Assembly: GCA_023397245.1 (NCBI GenBank) | Contig: JAEWUH010000183.1 | Span: 1 to 19,651, forward strand | Direction: 5' to 3' | From: Bacillota bacterium | GTDB lineage: Bacteria; Bacillota; Clostridia; Oscillospirales; Acutalibacteraceae | DNA length: 19,651 nucleotides | Shown here: positions 1 to 6,887 of the stretch, piece by piece | How the letters are laid out: every line of letters starts with the position of its first letter | Position numbering within the stretch: the stretch's first letter is position 1 | Translations under genes and position numbers: made by a program | The notes under the pieces: generated by a model | What the model saw: the letters and a program-made list of their open reading frames with translations, nothing else | Database searches by the model: none | What the model was told of the DNA's origin: nothing

Positions 1-366
1 AAGGGGGTGGCGATCGAGCCGTCGGAAGGAGTGATTTACGCTCCGGCGGACGGAACGGTAAGCTCCATCATTTCAACCGGCCACGCAGCCGCAATTACGA
101 CAAAAGACGGCGTGGAGGTATTGATACACATCGGACTGGAGACCATCGCGCTGAATGGGAAATATTTTAAAATCCATGTTCAGAACGGACAGACGGTGAA
201 AAAAGGCGACCTTTTAGTTGAGGTGGATTTGGAGAAAACAAAGGAAGAAGGCTATGACATGATCGTGCCTGTCGTTATTTTGAATACGGAAGAGTACGCA
301 GAAGTGAAAGCGGAAGCGGGCCGAACTGTAGATCATGGAGAAGCAATTATAAAAATCAAACAGTGA
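1..366 (+). CDS. PTS glucose-family EIIA component (5'-truncated by window edge)
   Basis: This is the C-terminal part of a Crr-type EIIA domain, the cytoplasmic protein that takes phosphate from HPr-His and passes it to the EIIB domain of a sugar transporter. The reading frame is open to base 1 (K-G-V-A-I-E-P), and that stretch matches the internal GxGVAIxP segment of EIIA proteins, so the GTG at 7 is probably an internal Val codon and the true start lies upstream. Both family histidines are visible: His in STGHAA (codon 82-84) and the phosphorylated His in LIHIGLET (codon 127-129), followed by the conserved VVILN strand. The stop is 12 bases before the enzyme I ATG, so the two are cotranscribed. 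Because the EIICB gene downstream encodes no A domain, this protein is the likely phosphodonor to it. It could be a free EIIA or the end of a larger PTS protein. Confidence 0.9.
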   Translation, partial: KGVAIEPSEGVIYAPADGTVSSIISTGHAAAITTKDGVEVLIHIGLETIALNGKYFKIHVQNGQTVKKGDLLVEVDLEKTKEEGYDMIVPVVILNTEEYAEVKAEAGRTVDHGEAIIKIKQ

Positions 367-378
367 GAAGTGAAAGAT

Positions 379-1995
379 ATGACAACTGCGAAAGGCACCA
401 GCGTTCTTGGAGGTATCGCAATCGGGAAGATTTTTGTATGGCACGGCGGCAGGAATGAAACCCGGCAGAAAACGGTGACAGACATAAACGCGGAAAAAAA
501 CCGTTTTCTCCTGGCAAAAGCAAAGGCAATGACGGAGCTTGACGAGTTACACAACAGGACGTTAAAAGAAGCGGATGAACAGGCGGCAATGATTTTCGAG
601 GCGCATCAGATGTTTTTGGAGGATGATGATTTCTCCGACGCGATTATCGGAATGATCGCAGAAGAACATGTGAATGCGGAATATGCAGTTAAGATACAGG
701 GAGAGAATTTTGCCGCAATCTTTGCCGCTTTGGATGATGATTATATGAAGGAACGGGCCGCTGATTTTAAGGATATTTCCGCAAGGCTGATCCGCATTCT
801 TGAAGGAAGGGCAGAACGGGAGCTGGATCTGGAGAATCCGGCTGTGATTCTCGCTGAGAATCTGACGCCGAGCGAGACCATCCGGATAGATAAAAATAAA
901 GTCGTGTCGTTCGTAACCAGTCAGGGTTCTGTGAACTCCCATACCGCGATTATCGCGCGTTCTCTCAGCCTTCCGTCACTGATCAATACGGAAGTGAAAA
1001 TACTGGAGTCATATCACGGAAAGCCTGCGATTGTAGACGGTTATACCGGAACCTTCTACATTGATCCGGACGAAAAGGTCCTGCAGGAATATCAGTCAAA
1101 GCGGAAGGCGGAACAGGAAAAACAGGAGTCCCTACGTTCTTTGGTTGGAAAACAGAACATAACAAGAGACGGCAGGACGGTAAACCTTTATGCAAATATC
1201 GGCGGCCCGGATGATGTGGAAAACGTCTTGAAAAATGACGCCGGAGGAATCGGACTTTTCCGAAGCGAGTTCCTGTATTTGGGGCGGAATGATTTTCCGG
1301 GAGAAGAAGAGCAGTTTCAGAATTATAAACTGGTTGCCTCAAAAATGCAGGGCAGGAAAGTGATCATCCGGACGCTTGATATCGGCGCAGATAAAAAAGC
1401 CGATTACTTTGGCCTTGAAAAAGAAGAAAATCCGGCAATGGGCTATCGGGCAATCCGAATCTGCCTGACGAGGCAGGATATTTTTAAGATACAGCTTCGG
1501 GCGATCCTGCGTGCCAGCGCATTCGGAAATATCGCAATTATGTTTCCGATGATTATCTCGATGCAGGAACTGACCGAATCAAAGCGAATTTTAACGGAAG
1601 TAAAAAAAGAGCTGACAGCGGAAGGCAGGGCATTCGGCAAGGTGGAGACGGGAATTATGGTCGAAACGCCGGCGGCGGCAGTCATGAGCGACGAGCTTGC
1701 CAAAGAAGCGGATTTTTTCAGTATCGGAACAAATGATCTGACACAGTATACGTTAGCTGTCGACCGGCAAAACCAGAAACTGGAACGCTTTATGGATACG
1801 CATCACCCCGCAGTCCTGCGCCTTGTTGAAACAACGATTCGAAATGCCCATAAAGAAGGAAAATGGGCGGGAATCTGTGGGGAATTAGCCGCAGATACGA
1901 CCCTGACGAAAACTTTTTTAGACATGGGAGTGGATGAACTTTCCGTAGCAGCCTCCGCTGTTTTGAAAGTGCGAAAAGCCATTCGGCAAGCGTAG
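379..1995 (+). CDS. ptsI: PTS enzyme I (phosphoenolpyruvate-protein phosphotransferase)
   Basis: Enzyme I autophosphorylates from PEP and transfers the phosphate to HPr, the first step of all PTS sugar uptake. Diagnostic motifs appear in order: the N-terminal GGIAIGK; the phosphohistidine segment GSVNSHTAIIARS with His188; GIGLFRSEFLY; TLDIGADKK; the PEP-utiliser signature FFSIGTNDLTQYTLAVDR; and GICGELA with catalytic Cys500. Numbering from the ATG at 379 puts His188 and Cys500 close to E. coli His189 and Cys502. A GTG at 370 would add MKD; neither start has a strong ribosome site. The protein is 538 residues against about 570-575 for typical enzymes. It ends just after the SVAASAVLKVRKAI segment, so the last helix or so of the usual C-terminus is missing, with no sign of a frameshift. 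It sits between EIIA and HPr genes in one operon. Confidence 0.95.
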   Translation: MTTAKGTSVLGGIAIGKIFVWHGGRNETRQKTVTDINAEKNRFLLAKAKAMTELDELHNRTLKEADEQAAMIFEAHQMFLEDDDFSDAIIGMIAEEHVNAEYAVKIQGENFAAIFAALDDDYMKERAADFKDISARLIRILEGRAERELDLENPAVILAENLTPSETIRIDKNKVVSFVTSQGSVNSHTAIIARSLSLPSLINTEVKILESYHGKPAIVDGYTGTFYIDPDEKVLQEYQSKRKAEQEKQESLRSLVGKQNITRDGRTVNLYANIGGPDDVENVLKNDAGGIGLFRSEFLYLGRNDFPGEEEQFQNYKLVASKMQGRKVIIRTLDIGADKKADYFGLEKEENPAMGYRAIRICLTRQDIFKIQLRAILRASAFGNIAIMFPMIISMQELTESKRILTEVKKELTAEGRAFGKVETGIMVETPAAAVMSDELAKEADFFSIGTNDLTQYTLAVDRQNQKLERFMDTHHPAVLRLVETTIRNAHKEGKWAGICGELAADTTLTKTFLDMGVDELSVAASAVLKVRKAIRQA

Positions 1996-2019
1996 CGGAA
2001 ACAAAAAGGAGAGGGTACA

Positions 2020-2277
2020 GTGAAGGAATTTAATTACGTGATTCAGGATGAGATGGGACTGCATGCCAGACCGGCCGCTATACTGGTTAAAAAGGCAAAG
2101 GGATACCGGAGTGCGGTCAGCATCAGCCATGGGGAAAAGAAAGCGGACGCGAAAAAAATTATCTCAATCATGCAGTTGGCAATCAAGCAGGGAGATAAGG
2201 TTCGGTTCACCATTGACGGAGAAGACGAGGCGGAAGCGGCAGAGGATTTTGAAAGATTCGTAAGGGAAAAAGTATGA
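2020..2277 (+). CDS. ptsH: HPr-family phosphocarrier protein, Lys at position 46 (no regulatory Ser)
   Basis: HPr carries phosphate on His15 from enzyme I to EIIA proteins. The start is GTG at 2020, set by AAAGGAGAG at about 2005-2013, and the product has 85 residues, normal for the family. The active-site motif GLHARPA places His at residue 15 exactly. The regulatory region is unusual: residues 43-48 read DAKKII, so residue 46 is Lys (codon 2155-2157) where Gram-positive HPr proteins have the Ser that HPr kinase/phosphorylase modifies (usual context xxKSIMGVM). It follows ptsI by 24 bases. It is inferred to serve PTS transport but to be unable to take part in Ser-P-HPr/CcpA signalling. A second HPr gene in the same operon (6085-6351) keeps Ser46. 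Confidence 0.92.
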   Translation: MKEFNYVIQDEMGLHARPAAILVKKAKGYRSAVSISHGEKKADAKKIISIMQLAIKQGDKVRFTIDGEDEAEAAEDFERFVREKV

Positions 2278-2380
2278 CGGCCCGGCTTACTGAACCCGCA
2301 GCTGCATAGAAATCATTGCACATCTTGTTACACGATTTCCTGCATATTCTGACGATTGCAGTCTGTTGAAGGATGTGTTA

Positions 2381-2432
2381 GGGCCTGCCCATAAAATTAA
2401 AACCGCAAATCCCCTCATTTTTGGACAGGCTC
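2381..2432. mobile_element. Miniature IS-like relic with terminal inverted repeats and TTA duplication
   Basis: This 52-bp block is bounded by imperfect inverted ends: GGGCCTGCCCATAAAA at the left and, on the other strand, GAGCCTGTCCAAAAAT at the right (13 of 16 positions match). It is directly flanked by TTA on both sides (2378-2380 and 2433-2435). Ends starting GAGCCTGTC and a TNA duplication are features known for some IS5-family groups, so this may be a deleted copy or a MITE. It encodes nothing. As RNA it could form a stem with a 30-base loop, but no U-run follows, so it is a poor terminator. It lies in the 192-base gap between the first HPr gene and the EIICB gene. Confidence 0.5.
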
Positions 2433-2469
2433 TTAGCGAAATAAAATCAATTCAGAGGAGGACTAAAAA

Positions 2470-4080
2470 ATGGAAGAGAATCTCAGAATGAAAGACAGAG
2501 TTGTGGAGGCAACTCAAAAGTTTGCCAGAGCCATTATACAGCCGGTTATGTTTTTGGCTATTATCGGCTCCGTAATTGCGCTGTCTGTAGTGCTAAAGCT
2601 GGAGGTTATGCCGGACGCCGTAAAGACGGTCGGCAAGTTCCTGTACACCATCGCAAACGACGCATGTTTAAGCCAGCTGTCTGTTATCTTTTGCGTGGGA
2701 TTAACAACTGCGCTGGCAAAGAAAAAGAAGGCGGATGCGGCTGTCTGCGGTATCACATGCTACTTGATTTACCTTTATGCAAACAACGCGATCCTGACTT
2801 TAACCGGAAGGCTCGCAAAGCCGGGAGCGCTGGGATTAGCCGGAACAGGCCAAGCCAGTGTATTCGGTATTCAGGTTGTGGATATGGGCGTATTCCTCGG
2901 AATCATTCTCGGCTGCGTGATCCCTTATGTTTTCAACAAGTTCTGTGATGTAAAATTTCCGGATGCCGTCAGCATTTATGGCGGATCAAGGGCCGCGTTC
3001 TTTCTGGCGATGGTGGTGACCGCTGTATTAGCGATTTTATTCTCTTACATATGGCCTGCAATCAATGCCGTAATTACATTGATAACGGGCTTTATTTCCG
3101 GAACCGGTGCGCTGGGCGTGTTTATTTACGGCTTTTTAAACAGGATATTGATTCCGACCGGTATGCATCATTTGGTTTATATGCCGTTCTTATTTACACC
3201 TGTAGGCGGTGTAGCTACCATTGCCGGCAAACAGGTAACGGGTGCTATGCAGATTTGGAACGCCCAGTTGGGCAGCCTGTCGTCAATCACTTCACTGGAC
3301 GCGTCCAGCAGATTCCTTGATTTTGGCTTTTCAAAACTGTTCGGCTGCGTCGGCATCTGCCTGGCGTTTATCAAGACGGCGAAACCGGAAAAGAAAGCGG
3401 CGACAAAGGGCATGCTGCTCCCGGCACTGTTTGTTGCAGTCATTGCCGGTATTACGGAACCGTTTGAATTCGCATTCCTGTTTATCTCGCCGTTATTATG
3501 GCTGATACACTCTGTATTGGATGGCCTCTTCCAGATGCTGGTGAACATTGTCGGATGCCATGTCAGTCAGTACGCCGGCATCATTGACTTCATTACGAGC
3601 AACATCTTTATCCCGCAGGGATTGAGCAAAATGTGGCTGTATGCCATTATCGGATTGATCGGGACCGCTGTTTGGTATTTCTTATTCGTGTTCTTAATCA
3701 CCAAGTTTGACATTAAGACCCCCGGAAGAGAAGACGATGATGAAATCCATTTCGGCAAAGGCAAAGAAGCTGCGAAACTGGACGCTGAGAACGCCAAAAA
3801 AGAAAAGATCGAATCGGCAGCGGCAGACGGGAAAGAAACAACCGGAGATGTAAAGTATCTGATTGAAGGCTTAGGCGGAACGGAAAATATCGTACAGGTA
3901 AATAATTGCTTTACCAGATTGCGTGTGGAAGTAAAAGACATCAACAAGCTGGACGAAAGCATTATTGATAAATTCCCCAATAAGGGTATTGTAAAGAAAA
4001 AGTCCAATGTACAGATTATCATTGGTATGAAGGTGCAGGATGTCCGTGAGGAAATAGCAGGAAAGCTAGGCATGGAATAA
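2470..4080 (+). CDS. glvC: PTS alpha-glucoside (maltose-type) transporter EIICB
   Basis: Membrane transporter of the glucose/maltose PTS family that imports and phosphorylates its sugar. The N-terminal EIIC domain (about residues 15-415) has roughly ten hydrophobic segments and the family motifs IPTGMHHLVYMPF and GITEPFEF (Glu330). It is followed by the FDIKTPGRE segment typical of the GlvC/MalP/MalX alpha-glucoside group, a charged Ala/Lys-rich linker (about 425-455), and an EIIB domain with the phosphorylated cysteine in VNNCFTRLRV (Cys480). At 536 residues it is normal for EIICB. The start is ATG 2470 with AGAGGAGGA at 2454-2462. There is no EIIA domain, matching the separate EIIA at the start of the operon. 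The GH4 6-phospho-alpha-glucosidase gene 28 bases downstream supports maltose or a related alpha-glucoside; the exact sugar is inferred. Confidence 0.9.
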   Translation: MEENLRMKDRVVEATQKFARAIIQPVMFLAIIGSVIALSVVLKLEVMPDAVKTVGKFLYTIANDACLSQLSVIFCVGLTTALAKKKKADAAVCGITCYLIYLYANNAILTLTGRLAKPGALGLAGTGQASVFGIQVVDMGVFLGIILGCVIPYVFNKFCDVKFPDAVSIYGGSRAAFFLAMVVTAVLAILFSYIWPAINAVITLITGFISGTGALGVFIYGFLNRILIPTGMHHLVYMPFLFTPVGGVATIAGKQVTGAMQIWNAQLGSLSSITSLDASSRFLDFGFSKLFGCVGICLAFIKTAKPEKKAATKGMLLPALFVAVIAGITEPFEFAFLFISPLLWLIHSVLDGLFQMLVNIVGCHVSQYAGIIDFITSNIFIPQGLSKMWLYAIIGLIGTAVWYFLFVFLITKFDIKTPGREDDDEIHFGKGKEAAKLDAENAKKEKIESAAADGKETTGDVKYLIEGLGGTENIVQVNNCFTRLRVEVKDINKLDESIIDKFPNKGIVKKKSNVQIIIGMKVQDVREEIAGKLGME

Positions 4081-4108
4081 TCTGCAAAAAGAAAGGCTGG
4101 TTTTATTG

Positions 4109-5449
4109 ATGAAGACATTTAACGTATGTATTGTTGGAGCGGGCTCAAGGTATACCCCGGGAATCCTTAGGATGCTCTGCAGCGAAAAGGCCAAATTTCA
4201 GATCAAGAGACTCACTTTGTATGACAATGAAGCGGAACGTCAGGCTAAGGTATGCAAATACGCTGAAATCCTTTTTAAGGAATACTATCCGGAGTGCGAA
4301 GAAATCGTCGCAACCACAGATCCGGAAACGGCTTTTAAGGACATCGATTTTGCGTTCATGCAGATTCGCGCAGGCCGTCTTAAGATGCGTGAACAGGATG
4401 AAAAAATCGCGCTTCGTCATGGCTGCATCGGGCAGGAAACCTGCGGCGCGGGCGGTTTTGCTTATGGCATGAGGAGTGTTCCGGCTGTTTGCAATATCAT
4501 CCGCGACATCCGGCGAATCTCGCCGGAGGCTTGGGTTTTGAATTATTCAAATCCTGCGGCGATTGTGGCGGAAGCAACCAAGCGCGTATTCAAGAATGAT
4601 TACCGTATCATCAACATTTGTGATATGCCGGTCGGCATTATGGGCTTCTATGCGAAAGCGCTTGGGAAAGACCCGTCCGAACTGGAGCCGAGATACTTCG
4701 GACTGAACCATTATGGCTGGTTTACCAAGGTGTTGGATAAAAAAACAGGGGAAGATTATCTTCCCAAGCTCCACGAGATTTTCAAAAAGCCGATGGCTGC
4801 CCAGGGGGAGGTCCATCCGCTGGATGCTTCCTGGATGGAGACCTTCAAATTCATGAGTAAAATGGTCTGCGATTACGAGGACTTTCTTCCGAACACCTAT
4901 TTACAGTATTATCTGTATCCAAAACACATGGTGTCCGTTGAAAATCCAAAATATACCCGTGCCAACGAGGTTATGGACGGCAACGAGAAGATTACTTTCG
5001 AGATGCTGGAGAAAGTCATCGCGGCCGGAAAACTGAGAGGGACCGAATACGAGCCGGATCCATCCGGAAAAGACGGCCACGCAAGCTACATCATTGACCT
5101 GGCAAGGGCCATAGCATTCAATACCGGAGAGGTATTCCTGTGCATGACGGAAAACCATGGCATCATTTCCAACTTAACAGAAGGCATGATGGTGGAGGTG
5201 CCCTGTCACGTCGGGATCCATGGCGTTGAACCGCTTGCAATCGGCGAAATTCCAACCTTCCAGAAAGGGCTTCTTGAAAATCAGTTTGCTTATGAAAAAC
5301 TAACTGTTGACGCATGTCTGGAAGGAAGCTATAAAAAGGCATGGCAGGCATTGACCCTGAACCGCTGTGTGAACGATACCGATACGGCTAAAGCAATTCT
5401 GGACGACTATATTAAGGTAAATAAACCATATTGGCCGGAGTTGAAATAG
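4109..5449 (+). CDS. glvA: GH4 6-phospho-alpha-glucosidase (NAD and metal dependent)
   Basis: Cytoplasmic glycosidase that hydrolyses the phosphorylated disaccharide delivered by the PTS to glucose 6-phosphate plus a second product. Family 4 enzymes use NAD and a divalent metal in a redox-assisted mechanism. The N-terminal nucleotide motif is VCIVGAGSRYTPG (about residues 6-18). NICDMPVG gives Cys171-Asp172, and GLNHYGWFT gives metal-ligand His201. The tetrad CDMP is the known mark of 6-phospho-alpha-glucosidases, whereas 6-phospho-beta-glucosidases have CNVP-type motifs, so alpha specificity is well supported. ATG 4109 is preferred; a TTG at 4106 in frame has slightly better spacing to the AAAGG at 4092-4096. 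The 446-residue length fits the family. It follows the EIICB gene by 28 bases. Confidence 0.9.
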   Translation: MKTFNVCIVGAGSRYTPGILRMLCSEKAKFQIKRLTLYDNEAERQAKVCKYAEILFKEYYPECEEIVATTDPETAFKDIDFAFMQIRAGRLKMREQDEKIALRHGCIGQETCGAGGFAYGMRSVPAVCNIIRDIRRISPEAWVLNYSNPAAIVAEATKRVFKNDYRIINICDMPVGIMGFYAKALGKDPSELEPRYFGLNHYGWFTKVLDKKTGEDYLPKLHEIFKKPMAAQGEVHPLDASWMETFKFMSKMVCDYEDFLPNTYLQYYLYPKHMVSVENPKYTRANEVMDGNEKITFEMLEKVIAAGKLRGTEYEPDPSGKDGHASYIIDLARAIAFNTGEVFLCMTENHGIISNLTEGMMVEVPCHVGIHGVEPLAIGEIPTFQKGLLENQFAYEKLTVDACLEGSYKKAWQALTLNRCVNDTDTAKAILDDYIKVNKPYWPELK

Positions 5450-5450
5450 T

Positions 5451-5657
5451 ATGACGAAGGAATTTTCCTTTAAAAAAGAGTATTTATTCTATTTTCTTAC
5501 TTCCGTTTTATTTTACTTGTTTCCAGCGGGAGGATGTATATTTGCGGTTTATATCATTGTAAGAAAAAAGAATACAATGTATGCGAAAATAGCAGTATGC
5601 GCGGCAATTTTGGCAATGGCGTGCTATGTTGTGAGCGTGTTCTGCGGTGGATATTAA
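5451..5657 (+). CDS. Small hypothetical two-helix membrane protein
   Basis: A 68-residue protein with two strongly hydrophobic stretches, about residues 10-36 (YLFYFLTSVLFYLF through VYIIV) and 42-64 (MYAKIAVCAAILAMACYVVSVF), joined by a basic RKKN turn. It should be a hairpin in the membrane with a Lys-rich N-terminus. Its ATG lies one base after the stop of the GH4 gene, and its 3' end overlaps the acylphosphatase frame, so translation is probably coupled. No family is recognised. Being locked between PTS catabolic genes suggests it is expressed with them, but nothing in the sequence reveals a function. The position and hydrophobic pattern argue for a real gene rather than a chance frame. 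Confidence 0.6.
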   Translation: MTKEFSFKKEYLFYFLTSVLFYLFPAGGCIFAVYIIVRKKNTMYAKIAVCAAILAMACYVVSVFCGGY

Positions 5658-5934
5658 CCACTTGGGACTGATACGGAAACGGTGCCTGTTCTTTGGGGAA
5701 GTACAGGGAGTAGGCTTCCGTTTCTTCATAAAAAGTCAGGCGAAGAAGTTTTATTTAACAGGTTTTGTAGAAAACCTGCCGGACGGCAGCGTAGAGATGG
5801 AAGTTCAGGGCGAAGAAAAAAAGGTAAATCAAATAATTGCGGGTATCCTGCACAGTAACTTCAAAATAGCAGATCTGGAAGTTGATGAAATACCCGTAAA
5901 AAAAGAAAAAGTATTTTATGCCGACTACGAATAA
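5647..5934 (+). CDS. Acylphosphatase
   Basis: Small enzyme that hydrolyses carboxyl-phosphate bonds in acyl phosphates such as acetyl or carbamoyl phosphate. The signature GEVQGVGFRFFI carries the phosphate-binding Arg (Arg25 from the GTG), and GFVENLPDGSVEMEVQG carries the catalytic Asn (Asn43); their 18-residue spacing is the family norm. The chosen start is GTG 5647, which overlaps the preceding small membrane-protein gene by 11 bases. The family core normally begins around IRKR, so TTG 5662 is a possible shorter start; no good ribosome site decides this and translational coupling is likely. Length is about 90-95 residues, as expected. Its presence in a PTS operon is unusual; acetyl phosphate turnover linked to sugar flux is one speculative reason. 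Confidence 0.85.
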   Translation: MDINHLGLIRKRCLFFGEVQGVGFRFFIKSQAKKFYLTGFVENLPDGSVEMEVQGEEKKVNQIIAGILHSNFKIADLEVDEIPVKKEKVFYADYE

Positions 5935-6084
5935 TGGGCTCCCCGCTTGAAAAGGCAGCATCTTCAGAAATAACCTTCCCATACGAACGTTCCATCCGGC
6001 CCAATTTAACAGACGTTTAAAGAATGTGGGCGGTAAACACAAATCAGCCTTTTTTTAAATAAATCAAAGATACGGAGATACGAT

Positions 6085-6351
6085 ATGGTCTGTCAAAAGG
6101 TTGTAATCAATATTAAATTCGGGCTGCACGCCCGTCCAGCTGGCGTACTTGCAAAACTGGCGCAGCAATACCAGTCGGATATCCAAATGAAGGCCAACGG
6201 GAAGACTGTAAATGTAAAATCAGTCATGGGAGTGATGTCGGCGGGCGTTCAGTGCGGGACGGAAGTCGAATTTATCTGCAGCGGAGCAGACGAATGGAAA
6301 GCGCTGCATGATACAGTCAACGCCGTTCAGGCGGGGCTTGGAGAAAAATGA
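6085..6351 (+). CDS. ptsH: Second HPr phosphocarrier protein, with His15 and Ser46
   Basis: An 88-residue HPr with the active-site motif FGLHARPAG (His15, phosphorylated by PEP via enzyme I). It also has a canonical regulatory segment NVKSVMGVMSAGV in which Ser46 (codon 6220-6222) is the known target of HPr kinase/phosphorylase in Gram-positive bacteria. The start is ATG 6085, with a modest CGGAG at 6073-6077. It lies 150 bases after the acylphosphatase gene and just before a terminator, so it is the last gene of the PTS operon. With the Lys46 HPr near the operon start, the module encodes two carriers that should differ in their response to HPr kinase. Whether this is the cell's main HPr cannot be told from the window. 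Confidence 0.92.
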   Translation: MVCQKVVINIKFGLHARPAGVLAKLAQQYQSDIQMKANGKTVNVKSVMGVMSAGVQCGTEVEFICSGADEWKALHDTVNAVQAGLGEK

Positions 6352-6432
6352 AGCCACGCGATTCCAGCAGCAGCGATTTGCACAAAAGAACACCCCGAAA
6401 ATTAGCGGTGCCGCCATCCTCTTTACTCAAAT

Positions 6433-6489
6433 AAAAAGCCAAGAATTCAGCTTCTCCTTCCCGGAGAGCGCATGAATCCCTGGCTTTTT
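6433..6489 (+). terminator. Rho-independent terminator of the PTS operon
   Basis: A long hairpin has arms AAAAAGCCAAGAATTCA (6433-6449) and TGAATCCCTGGCTTTTT (6473-6489), pairing at 15 of 17 positions. It is extended inside by CTTCTCC/GGAGAGC pairing around a short loop. The right arm ends in a T-run and the left arm begins with an A-run, so it could also stop transcription from the other side. Confidence 0.85.
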
Positions 6490-6634
6490 CTCTAGTTCTC
6501 TATCATTCGACGTTAAGCGACGCAAAAGCGCAGCATAGCCTTGTGCCGCCTTTTTTGCAACAGGGAAAGGCCAATAGGTTTCCAGAATTAAAATCGTCCA
6601 AATCTATGATGATTCGTGTCAACCGATTTTTTTT

Positions 6635-6661
6635 GCTCCGCATCGAGAACCGATGTGGAGC
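6635..6661. other. 11-bp hairpin preceded by a T-run
   Basis: GCTCCGCATCG (6635-6645) and CGATGTGGAGC (6651-6661) pair fully with one G-U wobble around the loop AGAAC. An eight-T run lies before it, but no T-run follows on either strand's reading direction, so it is not a standard terminator. It lies 45 bases upstream of the -35 box of the repressor promoter. Its role is unknown. Confidence 0.5.
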
Positions 6662-6706
6662 TCGGGCTGAGAGCTGCTGATTTTTACAAAAATTAAAAAA
6701 AGCATC

Positions 6707-6735
6707 TTGACAAAAGCAATAATCAGATTTATACT
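6707..6735 (+). promoter_or_regulatory. Sigma-70-type promoter of the maltodextrin operon
   Basis: TTGACA (6707-6712) is a perfect -35 box, and TATACT (6730-6735) is a -10 box one base from consensus, with the ideal 17-base spacer. The predicted start of transcription is near 6742, directly at the LacI-type operator. Confidence 0.85.
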
Positions 6736-6741
6736 AAGGCT

Positions 6742-6759
6742 AATGCAAACGGTTGCATT
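6742..6759. promoter_or_regulatory. LacI-family operator palindrome
   Basis: AATGCAAACGGTTGCATT is an 18-base near-perfect palindrome with the central CG and TGCAA/TTGCA arms typical of LacI-family operators. It starts six bases after the -10 box, so a bound repressor would block initiation. The repressor gene follows, which points to autoregulation of the whole operon. It differs from a CcpA cre site at the two positions next to the outer TG/CA, which argues for the local regulator. Confidence 0.85.
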
Positions 6760-6868
6760 AATATTAATATAGTTTACTTATAAAAATTTATAATGCGATT
6801 AAAAATTAGGCAAAAAGTATACATATTTGGCGGATTATCATGAATATTTCAAAATACTATAAGTAAAT

Positions 6869-6876
6869 CGGTTGCA
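6869..6876. promoter_or_regulatory. Possible operator half-site next to the repressor ribosome site
   Basis: CGGTTGCA repeats the right half of the upstream palindrome and lies two bases before the AGGAGG ribosome site of the LacI-family gene. It may be an auxiliary site about 120 bases downstream of the main operator, or a chance match. Confidence 0.35.
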
Positions 6877-6887
6877 CAGGAGGAGCT

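Larger units (their letters stand above)
6352..6887. other. 536-base intergenic region between the PTS and maltodextrin operons
   Basis: No coding sequence is supported here. From left to right it holds a plain stretch, the operon terminator (6433-6489), an unexplained AT/GC-mixed stretch (6491-6634), an 11-bp hairpin (6635-6661), a near-consensus promoter (6707-6735), a LacI-type palindrome (6742-6759), and an AT-rich leader of about 125 bases ending in a half operator and the ribosome site of the repressor gene. Within the leader, TTTACTTATA (6773-6782) and TATAAGTAAA (6858-6867) form a perfect 10-bp inverted repeat. Confidence 0.8.

Noticed and set aside
2381..2432. Reading the inverted ends as a Rho-independent terminator
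   Set aside because: The loop would be about 30 bases, the stem has mismatches and no U-run follows; the IS-relic reading explains the flanking TTA copies better.
6028..6056. Possible terminator before the second HPr gene (seven-T run)
   Set aside because: Only a weak five-base stem with a mismatch precedes the T-run, so a terminator cannot be claimed.
6742..6759. CcpA cre site
   Set aside because: It has C and G where the cre consensus needs A/T at the third and twelfth positions, and a LacI-family gene is directly downstream.
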